A stretch of DNA of 14,747 bases, taken from positions 1-14,747 of the forward strand of contig JAICUS010000081.1 of the NCBI GenBank assembly GCA_025935735.1. Reading direction: 5' to 3'. Source of the DNA: Solirubrobacteraceae bacterium. GTDB taxonomy: Bacteria; Actinomycetota; Thermoleophilia; Solirubrobacterales; Solirubrobacteraceae. The notes under the pieces were generated by a model, which ran no database searches, had not been told where the DNA came from, and was given only the letters and a program-made list of their open reading frames with translations. The position numbers and the translations under genes were made by a program. Positions within the stretch are counted from its first letter, which is position 1. Each line of letters starts with the position of its first letter. This document shows positions 1-7,101 of this stretch, piece after piece.

Positions 1-588
1 CACATCGCGGGGGCGATCGGCGTGTCCACCGACGCGCAGGCCTCCTGGTGGGGCGGCCGCGGCGTCGGCACGGTCCCGCACGGGCTGATCGCCGCCTACG
101 GGGGCGACACGGTGCTGGCCTCGCGCAAGTTCGCCGACCGCTACGCCCGCCACATGAACGTCACCGTGCTCGTCGACTTCGTCAACGACTCCGTGCGCAC
201 GGCGCTGGAGGTGGCCCAGGCGCTGGGCGACGAGCTGTGGGGCGTGCGGCTGGACACCTCCGACCGGCTGGCGGACCGCACGATGCAGGACCGCTACGGC
301 GCCGACGCGCCGTGCGGCGTGGCGGCGGAGCTGGTCGAGCTGGTCCGCGACGAGCTGGACGCCCACGGCTTCCCGCGGGTGAAGATCGTCGTCTCCGGCG
401 GGTTCACCGCCGAGCGCATCCGGGCCTTCGAGGACGCCGGCGTGCCCGTCGACTCCTACGGCGTCGGCTCCTCGCTCATCCGCGGCGCGAACGACTTCAC
501 CGCCGACGTGGTGATCGTCGACGGCAAGCCCTGCGCGAAGGTCGGGCGCGAGTTCAAGCCGAACCCGCGGCTCGAGCCGGTCCGGTAG
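1..588 (+). CDS. pncB: Nicotinate phosphoribosyltransferase, C-terminal part (5' end outside window)
   Basis: This enzyme makes nicotinate mononucleotide from nicotinate and PRPP, the committed step of cytoplasmic NAD salvage (Preiss-Handler pathway). The frame is open from base 1, so the gene begins upstream and about 195 residues are visible. Recognisable features are the GTVPHGLIAAYGGDT segment near the start, the RLDTSDR stretch, and the phosphate-binding-like VVSGGFTAERIRAFEDAGVPV followed by YGVGSSL, as in the alpha/beta-barrel half of type II (archaeal-type) nicotinate phosphoribosyltransferases. It ends in KPNPRLEPVR and TAG. The same window encodes nicotinamidase PncA (5744-6283, minus), which supplies its substrate, but the two are not in one operon. 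The related family of quinolinate phosphoribosyltransferases is less likely because of the GTVPHGL motif. A GTG at base 22 is only an internal codon, not a start. Confidence 0.88.
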   Translation, partial: HIAGAIGVSTDAQASWWGGRGVGTVPHGLIAAYGGDTVLASRKFADRYARHMNVTVLVDFVNDSVRTALEVAQALGDELWGVRLDTSDRLADRTMQDRYGADAPCGVAAELVELVRDELDAHGFPRVKIVVSGGFTAERIRAFEDAGVPVDSYGVGSSLIRGANDFTADVVIVDGKPCAKVGREFKPNPRLEPVR

Positions 589-646
589 ACGCCCGCACCA
601 CGAGCTCGTGGGGCAGCGGCGGCGGTGACCCCGGCCGCTCGCCGTG
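554..646 (-). pseudogene. Relic of the C-terminus of a LacI-family repressor
   Basis: On the minus strand, bases 616-584 encode LPHELVVRAST, the strand that closes the effector-binding domain of LacI/GalR repressors (commonly written LPxELVVRxST). It is preceded by HGERPG and PPP from base 646 and followed by a short tail to a TGA at 554-556. The tail overlaps the 3' end of the nicotinate phosphoribosyltransferase gene by 35 bases. Upstream of 646 the reading frame stays open but no longer resembles a LacI protein, and plus-strand G1-peptidase similarity begins at 650. I therefore read this as the last approximately 20-30 codons of a convergent repressor gene whose body was deleted. The fragment is short, so a chance match in GC-rich DNA cannot be excluded. 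Confidence 0.42.
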
Positions 647-895
647 CGGGGCTGGACGCAGCGGACGTCGGCCCGGCTGAAGTCCGCCCGGCTGGCCTCG
701 GCGGAGATCATCGCCGAGGCGCCGTCGAGCAGCGGCGGCGTGCTGCCGCTCGCGGACTTCGGAACGGTCGGGTTCAGCGGCGCGGCGGTCAACGGCGCGA
801 CGCTCACCAGCGCCACCCCGATCACGATGGCTTCGGGCGGCACGGTGAAGGCCCAGCCGTCGAGCCTGAGCAACGGCAGCTTCTCGATTACGTGG
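629..895 (+). pseudogene. Relic of a G1-family (eqolisin, Peptidase_A4) glutamic peptidase, C-terminal part only
   Basis: An in-frame stretch of about 82 codons from 650 to 895 reads GWTQRTSARL, then SAEIIAEAPSSSGGVLPLAD, FGTV, and later PITMASGGTVKAQPSSLS and FSITW. This is the order seen in the C-terminal half of Peptidase_A4/G1 proteins (AEWIVEAP, LADFGTV, VKAQPSSL, FSVTW), which are normally secreted acid peptidases using a Gln/Glu pair. The catalytic Gln half, signal peptide and start region are absent. A TGA at 626-628 closes the frame upstream, and no usable start with a ribosome binding site precedes the domain. At the 3' end the frame runs without a stop into DNA antisense to the MFS gene, whose own TAA (888-890) lies inside the relic. 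The Trp usually found after AE is Ile here. The family call is fairly strong. That it is dead follows from the missing half. Confidence 0.65.
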
Positions 896-2132
896 AGGAG
901 CCGGTCGCGCGCATCGCCGCGGCGCCCGCGGCCTTCCCGATCGACGAGCTCAGGGCCACCAGCCCGGCGTAGACCGCGACCGCGGCGCCGAGGGCGGCCA
1001 GCGCGCCCGCCGGCCCGAGCAGGGCGGCGAGGGGCGCCGCGACCAGGGCGCCCAGGACGATGCCGGCGAGCGCCGTGGGCAGCGCGAGACCGTAGGCGCG
1101 GGCGAAGACGGCCTCGTCGAGCAGCCGCTGCATGCGGGTCTCGGAGAGCACCTCGACCATGATCGATCCCGTGCCGCCGGCGGCGGCCAGGGCCATCGCC
1201 ACGGGCAGGCTCGGGCTCAGCCCGAGCAGCGCGATCGACGCCGCGACCGCCAGCAGCGCCCCGGGGAGCACGTCGCCGGAACGCCGCGCCGCGGCTCGCC
1301 CGCCCAGCGCCGCGCCGGCCAGGCCGCCCGCGCCGATCGCCGCGATCAGCAGGCCGTAGCCGCCGCTGCCGCCCAGCTCGCGCCCGAGCACGACCAGCAG
1401 CACCGTCTGCGCGCCGTAGACGGCGCTCACGGCGACATCCGCGCCGAGGGCGACCAGCACGGGCGGCGCGCCGCGCAGCGCGGCCGCGCCCGCCCGCAGG
1501 TCCGCCAGGACGCTCGGGCGGCTCTGGCCGGGCGCGAACGCCGGACCCGGGCGGAGCGACGCCACGAGCACGGCGGAGAGCAGGAACGTTCCCGCGTTGG
1601 CCAGGAACGCGGCGGCCGGGGAGGCGAGCGCGACCAGGAGCGCGCCCGCGGCCGGGCCGGCGACCACGCCGCCCGCGCCGATCGCCGAGCGCAGCGCGTT
1701 GGCCGCGGGCAGCTCGGCGTCCGGCACCAGCCGCGGCGTGCTGGCCGCGACCGCCGGGGGATACGCGCTCCCCGCCGCGGTGGCCAGCGCCGCCAGCAGC
1801 GGGGCGAGCGCGATCGGCAGCGCGGCGACGGCGACGATCCACAGCGCCACCATCACGGCCGCGCGGACGGCGTCAGAGGCGATCATCAGCCGGCGGCGGT
1901 CGAAGCGGTCGGCCAGGACGCCGCCGAGCGGGCCGAGCGCGACGATCGGCAGCACGCGCGCGGCCGTCGTCAGCGCGATCCACGTGGCCGAGCCGGTGCG
2001 CTCGATCACGACCATCGCCAGCGCCACGTTGTAGAGCCAGTCGCCGATCTGCGACGCGGCGAGCGCAGCGGCGAGCCGGCGGAACGTCCGGCGGCGGAGC
2101 GGGGCGGGAAGGCGGGAGGTCATGTCGTGCAC
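888..2132 (-). CDS. MFS transporter, probable drug/metabolite exporter
   Basis: A 414-residue integral membrane protein of the major facilitator superfamily, expected to export a small molecule by proton antiport across the cytoplasmic membrane. About 11-12 hydrophobic segments cover residues 20-395. The loop between helices 2 and 3 carries the MFS motif A form GGVLADRFDRR (residues 70-80), and the N-terminal half looks like the EntS/MFS_3 exporter group. The substrate cannot be told from the sequence. The GTG at 2130-2132 gives the longest form. An ATG three codons downstream (2121-2123) is an equally good start, and neither has a clear Shine-Dalgarno sequence. It lies 95 nt downstream of the LuxR-type regulator on the same strand, which makes that protein a candidate regulator. 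Its stop codon falls within the G1-peptidase relic, so the 3' flank is rearranged. Confidence 0.88.
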   Translation of the reverse strand: MHDMTSRLPAPLRRRTFRRLAAALAASQIGDWLYNVALAMVVIERTGSATWIALTTAARVLPIVALGPLGGVLADRFDRRRLMIASDAVRAAVMVALWIVAVAALPIALAPLLAALATAAGSAYPPAVAASTPRLVPDAELPAANALRSAIGAGGVVAGPAAGALLVALASPAAAFLANAGTFLLSAVLVASLRPGPAFAPGQSRPSVLADLRAGAAALRGAPPVLVALGADVAVSAVYGAQTVLLVVLGRELGGSGGYGLLIAAIGAGGLAGAALGGRAAARRSGDVLPGALLAVAASIALLGLSPSLPVAMALAAAGGTGSIMVEVLSETRMQRLLDEAVFARAYGLALPTALAGIVLGALVAAPLAALLGPAGALAALGAAVAVYAGLVALSSSIGKAAGAAAMRATGSST

Positions 2133-2198
2133 TCTGCGTCTAAGGCAGGTGCCCGCACATCGGGCGACGGCCGTGTCTTGGTGCCTCAGATCGAGCCC

Positions 2199-2217
2199 GG
2201 CGCCGCGCGACGGCGCC
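2199..2217 (-). terminator. Hairpin just after the LuxR-type regulator gene
   Basis: GGCGCC at 2199-2204 pairs perfectly with GGCGCC at 2212-2217 across a 7-nt loop. On the minus strand this begins about 10 nt after the regulator's TAG (2228-2230). There is no run of U after it, so it may attenuate transcription into the MFS gene or terminate weakly, as is common in GC-rich actinobacteria. In DNA of this composition a 6-bp G/C stem is also likely by chance. The 8-bp word CTAAGGCA occurs twice in the same 95-nt gap (2140-2147 and 2217-2224). I see no convincing promoter there. Confidence 0.3.
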
Positions 2218-2227
2218 TAAGGCATCC

Positions 2228-5113
2228 CTAGGCCCGTTCGCGGTGCGCCAGTGCGGCCGCCTCGCCGCGGCTGGTCACGCCGAGCTTGGCGAGGATGTTC
2301 GAGACGTGCACGCTGGCGGTCTTGCGCGTGATGAACAGCTCGGAGCCGATCTGCGAGTTCGAGCGTCCCTGGGCGACGAGCGCCAGCACCTCCTGCTCGC
2401 GCTCGGTCAGGCCGTAGGCGGCGAGCGGGTCGGCGCTCGGCGGCTCCAGGGCAAGGCGCGCGCGGCGGGCCGTCTCCCGCAACTCGTCGAGCAGCGGCCG
2501 CGCCCCGAGCGCTCGCGCCAGCTCGCCCGCCTCCACCGCCGCGGCCGTCGCCGCCGGCCGGTCGCCCGCGGCGGCCCGCGCCGCCGCCAGCCGGAGCAGG
2601 GCGTAGGCGACCATGTGCACCTCGCCCGTGCTCCGGAACGCCGCGAGGGCCGGCGCCCAGTCGCCCTCTCGGCCGAGCGCGCGCGCCTGCTCCGGCGCGA
2701 CCAGCGCCCGGAAGGCGTGCGCGCGGGCGGTCGTGGCGGGAAGCTCGTCCGCCAGCCGCGCCAGCTCGGCCACGGGCGATCCGCCGCCGGCCGCCAGGTC
2801 GCCCTCGATCCGTAGGCCGAGCCACAGCAGCGGCCACGTGTAGCGGTCGGACCCGTGGTGCCCGCCGCCGAGCCGGCCGGCCACGACCTCGCGGGCCGCC
2901 GCGAGCGCACCCCGCTGGCGCTCCGCCTCGGCCGCGATGTAGGCGATGTTCTCGCTGTACTGCCAGTCATCGGCGCTGAGCACGGCGTCGAGCCTTTCCA
3001 GCTCCCGGCGGACGACCTCGAGCTCGCCGCGGTGCAGGGCCAGCTCGGCGCCTGCGATCCGGACCGTGCCGAGGAAGACGCCCTCGGGCTCGCTCGCCAC
3101 GCCCTCCTCGATGACCGCGCCGGCCTCCTCCCAGCGCCCGAGCCGCAGCAGCGGCTCGGCCAGGTTCCCCCGCAGGTAGGCGCCGAAGCTGCGCCGCTGG
3201 CCGACGCGCTCGGCCGCTTCCAGGCCGGCCCGCGCGGTCTCTGCGGCCTCCTCGTAGCGGCCCGCGATGGTCAGCAGGTCGGAGAGGTTCACGTACGCCC
3301 GCAGCGCGGTCGTCTGGTGGCCGCCGTCGCGCGCGATCCGCAGGCCGGCCTCCAGCCGCCGCTGCCCGTCCGCGTGATCGCCGAGGTACGCGCGGGCGAT
3401 GCCGAGCGTGATCTCCGCATCGGCCTCCAGCTCCTGCGCCCCGGCGGCGCGCGCCGCCGTCACGGCCGCCTCGGCGCTGACGCTCGCTTCGGCGAAGCTG
3501 GCGTTGAGCTGCACGGCCGCGAGCTGGGTCAGCACCAGCACCCGGGCGCGGGACGGCACGCCGGGCAGCTCGGCGAGCACCGCCTCCAGCGCGGGGATCG
3601 ACTCCTCGCCGCGGCCCAGCGCGCGCACCACGTTCGAGCGCTGCACGACCAGGACGGCGCGGCGCTCAGGATCGGCGTCCGGCCCGAGCTCCGCCGCCGC
3701 CTCGCCGAGCAGGGTCAGCGCGCGCTCGATCTCTCCCGCCGCGTTCGCCGCGTCGGAGGCCAGCCGCAGCACCTCGACGCGGTCGATGCCGCAGCGGGCC
3801 GCCGGGTCCGCGACGCGCGGCCAGAGCTCGAGCACGCGCTCGAGATGGCGTTGCGCCTCGCCGGGCGCGTAGGCCACGCGCGCCGCGCGAGCCGCGTCCA
3901 CGGACGCCGTCAGCGCGCGCGGCAGGTCGTGCGCCGCGTAGAAGTGGTACGCCAGCGCCGCTCCGGCCGCGGCATCGCCGGCCAGCTCCGGGTCGGCGCT
4001 CAGCGCCTCGGCATACGCGGTGTGCAGGCGCACGCGCTCGCCCGGCAGCATGTCGTCATAGACGGCCTCGCGCGCGAGCGCGTGGCGGAACGCGTAGCCG
4101 CGCCCGGACGCGTCGACCACGAGCAGGTGGTGGTCCACCGCTTCGCGCAGGGCGGCATACAGCGCGCCCTCGTCGAGGCTCGTCACCGCCGCCAGCAGCC
4201 GGTCCGGGCTCCAGCTGCCGGCCACGGCGACCGTCCGCAGCACCTGCTGGGCGGCCTCGGACAGCTGCTCGGCGCGCACGAGCAGCATGTCGCGCAGCGA
4301 CGGCGGCAGATAGCCGGGATCGGCGCCCGCCAGCACCGCGCCGGCGATCTCCTCGACCAGGAAGGCGTTGCCCTCAGAGCGCTCGATCACCAGGTCCAGC
4401 AGCCGGCGCGAGGGCGGCGCGCCGAGGATCGCCTCCAGCTGCGCGGCCACCTCCCCGCGCGCGAAGCGGGCGAGCTCGATCCGCTCCACCGAGCGCACGC
4501 GGCTCCAGCCGCTCAGCAGCGGCCGCAGGGGATGGCCGCGGTGCAGCTCGTCGGAGCGGTAGGTGGCGGCGAGCAGGACCCCGACCCCGCGCAGCGCGCG
4601 CACGAGGAACGCCATCAGCTCGAGCGTCGCCCGGTCGGCCCAGTGCAGGTCCTCGAGCACGAGCATCAGCGGCCGCTCGGCCGCGAGGCGCTCGACCACG
4701 CCGAGCACCAGCTCGACCAGCTGCGACGTCGGCGCGGTGTCGCCCGCCCCGGGACCGCCGTCCGGATCGAGCTCGGGGAGCAGGCGCGCGAGCCCGCCGC
4801 GGGCGGGTCCCAGCAGCTCCGCGAGCTCGCCGCGGGGGGTGGAGCGCGCCAGCGCGCGCAGCGCATCGGCCAGCGGCGCGAGCGGCAGGCGGTCGCCGCC
4901 CAGCTCGACGCACGCCCCACTGAGCACGCTCGCGCCGGCCGCCGTGGCCGCGGCGCCGAGCTCCTCTACCAGCCGCGTCTTGCCCACGCCGGCCTCGCCT
5001 CCGACGAGCGCGACGGCGGGCTCGCCGCCCAGCGCACGCTCGAGCGCGGCGTGCAGCACGGAGAGCTCCCGCTGCCGCCCGACGAAGATCGGACTGACCG
5101 TCCCGGCCGCCAC
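2228..5113 (-). CDS. Large LuxR-type ATP-binding transcriptional regulator (LAL family)
   Basis: A 961-residue cytoplasmic regulator of the LAL (MalT-like) group. The N-terminal AAA/STAND ATPase has VGRQREL at residues 11-17, Walker A GGEAGVGKT at 38-46 and Walker B LMLVLEDLHWAD at 149-160. Residues of roughly 350-880 are alanine-rich helical repeats of TPR/bacterial transcriptional activator type, which in the family sense the inducer or a partner protein. The C-terminus (902-961, from LTEREQEVLALVAQGRSN) is a complete LuxR/GerE helix-turn-helix with the usual VHVSNILAKLGV recognition region. The start is GTG at 5113, because AGGA (plus-strand TCCT 5121-5124) lies 7 nt upstream. An ATG nearby is out of frame. 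It begins 22 nt after the isoaspartyl methyltransferase gene and precedes the MFS exporter, so it may be cotranscribed with both. The inducer and target genes are unknown. Confidence 0.93.
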   Translation of the reverse strand: MAAGTVSPIFVGRQRELSVLHAALERALGGEPAVALVGGEAGVGKTRLVEELGAAATAAGASVLSGACVELGGDRLPLAPLADALRALARSTPRGELAELLGPARGGLARLLPELDPDGGPGAGDTAPTSQLVELVLGVVERLAAERPLMLVLEDLHWADRATLELMAFLVRALRGVGVLLAATYRSDELHRGHPLRPLLSGWSRVRSVERIELARFARGEVAAQLEAILGAPPSRRLLDLVIERSEGNAFLVEEIAGAVLAGADPGYLPPSLRDMLLVRAEQLSEAAQQVLRTVAVAGSWSPDRLLAAVTSLDEGALYAALREAVDHHLLVVDASGRGYAFRHALAREAVYDDMLPGERVRLHTAYAEALSADPELAGDAAAGAALAYHFYAAHDLPRALTASVDAARAARVAYAPGEAQRHLERVLELWPRVADPAARCGIDRVEVLRLASDAANAAGEIERALTLLGEAAAELGPDADPERRAVLVVQRSNVVRALGRGEESIPALEAVLAELPGVPSRARVLVLTQLAAVQLNASFAEASVSAEAAVTAARAAGAQELEADAEITLGIARAYLGDHADGQRRLEAGLRIARDGGHQTTALRAYVNLSDLLTIAGRYEEAAETARAGLEAAERVGQRRSFGAYLRGNLAEPLLRLGRWEEAGAVIEEGVASEPEGVFLGTVRIAGAELALHRGELEVVRRELERLDAVLSADDWQYSENIAYIAAEAERQRGALAAAREVVAGRLGGGHHGSDRYTWPLLWLGLRIEGDLAAGGGSPVAELARLADELPATTARAHAFRALVAPEQARALGREGDWAPALAAFRSTGEVHMVAYALLRLAAARAAAGDRPAATAAAVEAGELARALGARPLLDELRETARRARLALEPPSADPLAAYGLTEREQEVLALVAQGRSNSQIGSELFITRKTASVHVSNILAKLGVTSRGEAAALAHRERA

Positions 5114-5135
5114 CGGCGCATCCTAGAGCCAAGCC

Positions 5136-5747
5136 TCAGCTGACCAGCGGTACGAAGCGGACGCGCTCCAGCGAGCGGCGCTGGAGCTCGCCGCCGGTGC
5201 GGCGGACCAGGTAGAGGCGCTGGTCGCCGTCCTCGACCGGGGCGATCAGGCGGCCGCCGGGGGCGAGCTGGGCCTCGAGCGCCTCCGGGACGGCCGACCC
5301 GGCCGCGGCGGCCACGTTGATCGCGTCGAACGGCGCGAGGTCGGGCAGCCCGAGGGCGCCGTCGCCCACGGCCAGCGTCACGTTGTCCACGCCCGCGGCG
5401 CGGAGGTTCGCGGCGGCCTGGCGAGAGAGGTCCGCGTGGCGCTCGATGCTCCACACGTGGGCGCACAGCCGGGCGAGGATCGCGGCGTGGTAGCCCGAGC
5501 CGGTGCCGACGTCGAGCACGCGCTCGGCGCCCGTCAGCTCCAGCAGCTCGCACATCCGGGCGACGACGAGCGGCTGCGAGATCGTCTGGCCCGCGCCGAT
5601 CGGCAGCGGCGCGTTCTCCCACGCCTCGGCGGCCAGGTCGGGCGGGACGAACCGGTCGCGCGGGACGGCGCGCATCGCCTCCAGGACGCGCTTGTCCTTC
5701 ACGTGCGCGCGCAGCGTGTCGAGCAGCCGGTCGCGCCCGCGCTTCAC
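5136..5747 (-). CDS. pcm: Protein-L-isoaspartate O-methyltransferase
   Basis: A 203-residue cytoplasmic enzyme that methylates abnormal L-isoaspartyl residues with S-adenosylmethionine, starting their repair to aspartate. Diagnostic features are PRDRFVPP (29-36), IGAGQTISQP (50-59), the SAM-binding motif I VLDVGTGSGYHAAIL (77-91), the acidic end of the next strand at IER (101-103), LAPGGRLIAPV (161-171) and the terminal RFVPL. The length is normal for the family. The start is GTG at 5745-5747, which overlaps the stop codon of pncA (GTGA, 4 nt), so translation is probably coupled. No strong ribosome binding site is visible. It is the fifth gene of the tightly packed minus-strand cluster. Its company with the Vms1-like gene suggests a protein-quality theme, which is an inference. 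Confidence 0.95.
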   Translation of the reverse strand: MKRGRDRLLDTLRAHVKDKRVLEAMRAVPRDRFVPPDLAAEAWENAPLPIGAGQTISQPLVVARMCELLELTGAERVLDVGTGSGYHAAILARLCAHVWSIERHADLSRQAAANLRAAGVDNVTLAVGDGALGLPDLAPFDAINVAAAAGSAVPEALEAQLAPGGRLIAPVEDGDQRLYLVRRTGGELQRRSLERVRFVPLVS

Positions 5748-6283
5748 GCCATCACGCCGCCGGCCGCGCGCACCTCGGCGAGCGCGCGCTCGGAGTCGCC
5801 CGGCGCGACTTCGACGCCGCGCACCGCGGTGGTGTCGACCGTGACCTGGAAGCCCTCGCGCAGCGCGTCCAGCGCCGTGTTCTTGACGCAGTAGTCGGTG
5901 GCGAGCCCGACGACGGTGACCTGGGTGATCCCGCGGTCGTGGAGGACCCGGGCGAGGTCGGTGCCCTCGAAGCCGCTGTAGCCCTCGGTGGCGGCGTCCT
6001 GGCCCTTGTCGACGATGACGTCCACCCGGGACGCGTCCAGCGCCGGGTGCAGCTGCGCGCCCGGGGAGTCCGCCACGCAGTGCACCGGCCACGGGCCGCC
6101 CTGGGCGGCGAAGGAGCCGTGGTCGGGCGGGTGCCAGTCGCGCGTGGCCACCACCAGGTCGTAGTCGCCGGAGGCGGCCAGCGCGTTGATGCGCTCGGCG
6201 ATCTCGTCGCCGTGCGCCACGGCCAGCGCGCCGCCCGGCGTGAAGTCGTTCTGGAAGTCGACTATGAGGAGCGCTCTCGACAT
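5744..6283 (-). CDS. pncA: Nicotinamidase (isochorismatase-fold hydrolase)
   Basis: A 179-residue cytoplasmic hydrolase converting nicotinamide to nicotinate and ammonia, the first step of NAD salvage. The cysteine-hydrolase triad is visible as D9 in VDFQNDF, K93 in VDKG and C132 in ATDYCVKNTA. The metal site is formed by D49 and H51 in TRDWHPPDH plus a histidine further on, probably H68 in WPVHC. GGAL after the first motif and the ATDYCV signature separate it from generic isochorismatases. The ATG at 6283 lies inside the end of the preceding reductase gene (22-nt overlap), and its own stop overlaps the start of pcm by 4 nt. Homologues of this type also activate the drug pyrazinamide. The acceptor enzyme for its product is encoded at 1-588 on the other strand. 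Confidence 0.95.
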   Translation of the reverse strand: MSRALLIVDFQNDFTPGGALAVAHGDEIAERINALAASGDYDLVVATRDWHPPDHGSFAAQGGPWPVHCVADSPGAQLHPALDASRVDVIVDKGQDAATEGYSGFEGTDLARVLHDRGITQVTVVGLATDYCVKNTALDALREGFQVTVDTTAVRGVEVAPGDSERALAEVRAAGGVMA

Positions 6284-7101
6284 GCCGCAAGGAACGTAGC
6301 GGCCATGTCGAGGTCCCCGTGGCCCGCGTCGATCGCCTTGCGCATCTGGTCGCGCACGAGGCCCGGCAGCGGCAGCTCCATCCCGGCCGCGGCGGCCGCA
6401 TCGGCCACCAGCCCCGCGTCCTTGGCGGCCAGCGCCAGCGAGAAGCTCGGGTCGAACGAGCGCGCGATCATCGCCTTGCCCTTCAGCTGGGCGTAGGCCG
6501 GGCTCATCGGCCCGCCGTCGATCACCTCGAGGAACTTGCGCGGGTCGACGCCGATGCCCTCGGCGAACGCCAGCGTCTCGGCCAGGCCCTCGACCAGCGC
6601 CACGATCCAGGCGTTGAGCACGAGCTTCAGGCGCGAGGCCGCACCGACCTCGTCGCCCAGGTCGATCACGCACGCGGCCACGGCGTCGAACACCGGCCCG
6701 AGCCGGTCGCGCCCGCGGCCCGAGGCCAGCACGGTCAGCTCGCCCTTCTCGGCCGGCTGCTTGGTGCCCAGCACCGGGCCGTCCACGAACGCGGCGTCGC
6801 CGGCCATGCCGTGCAGCTTCTCGGTCGCCTCCATGCCCACGGTCGAGGCCTGCCACCACACCTGGTCGCCCTCGAGCGAGACGCCGTCCATCACCGACTC
6901 GACCGCCGGCCCGTCGGAGAGCATCGTGACCACGACCTCGGCGCCCGCGGTCGCCTCGGCCGGCGAGTCGGCGACGCCCGCGCCCAGGTCCTCGGCCTTC
7001 TCGCGCGAGCGGTTCCACACGCGCACCTCGTGGTCGGCGGCCACGAGGTTCCGGGCCATGGGCGCGCCCATGATCCCGGTGCCCAGGAAGGCGACCCGCA
7101 T
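6262..7101 (-). CDS. NAD(P)-dependent beta-hydroxyacid dehydrogenase (3-hydroxyisobutyrate dehydrogenase family)
   Basis: A 279-residue cytoplasmic oxidoreductase. The Rossmann fold begins at once with FLGTGIMGAPMARNL (residues 5-19), the GxGxMGxxMxxN signature. WNRS at 29-32, after the second strand, favours NADP over NAD. The substrate-binding segment DGPVLGTKQPAEKGELTVL spans 107-125. The catalytic lysine is K159 in ASRLKLVLN, with the supporting N163, and the all-helical C-terminal domain follows. Members act on 3-hydroxyisobutyrate, tartronate semialdehyde, succinic semialdehyde/glyoxylate or imines. The sequence does not decide among these, so I give no symbol. The ATG at 7099-7101 overlaps the stop of the preceding gene by one base (TGATG), which implies coupled translation. 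Its 3' end overlaps the start of pncA by 22 nt. Confidence 0.92.
   Translation of the reverse strand: MRVAFLGTGIMGAPMARNLVAADHEVRVWNRSREKAEDLGAGVADSPAEATAGAEVVVTMLSDGPAVESVMDGVSLEGDQVWWQASTVGMEATEKLHGMAGDAAFVDGPVLGTKQPAEKGELTVLASGRGRDRLGPVFDAVAACVIDLGDEVGAASRLKLVLNAWIVALVEGLAETLAFAEGIGVDPRKFLEVIDGGPMSPAYAQLKGKAMIARSFDPSFSLALAAKDAGLVADAAAAAGMELPLPGLVRDQMRKAIDAGHGDLDMAATFLAACRERSS

Noticed and set aside
2855..5143. 762-codon plus-strand open frame opposite the LuxR-type regulator
   Set aside because: It mirrors a well-supported gene with Walker and helix-turn-helix motifs. Its translation is Arg/Gly/Ala/His-rich with no domain, as expected of antisense frames in very GC-rich DNA.
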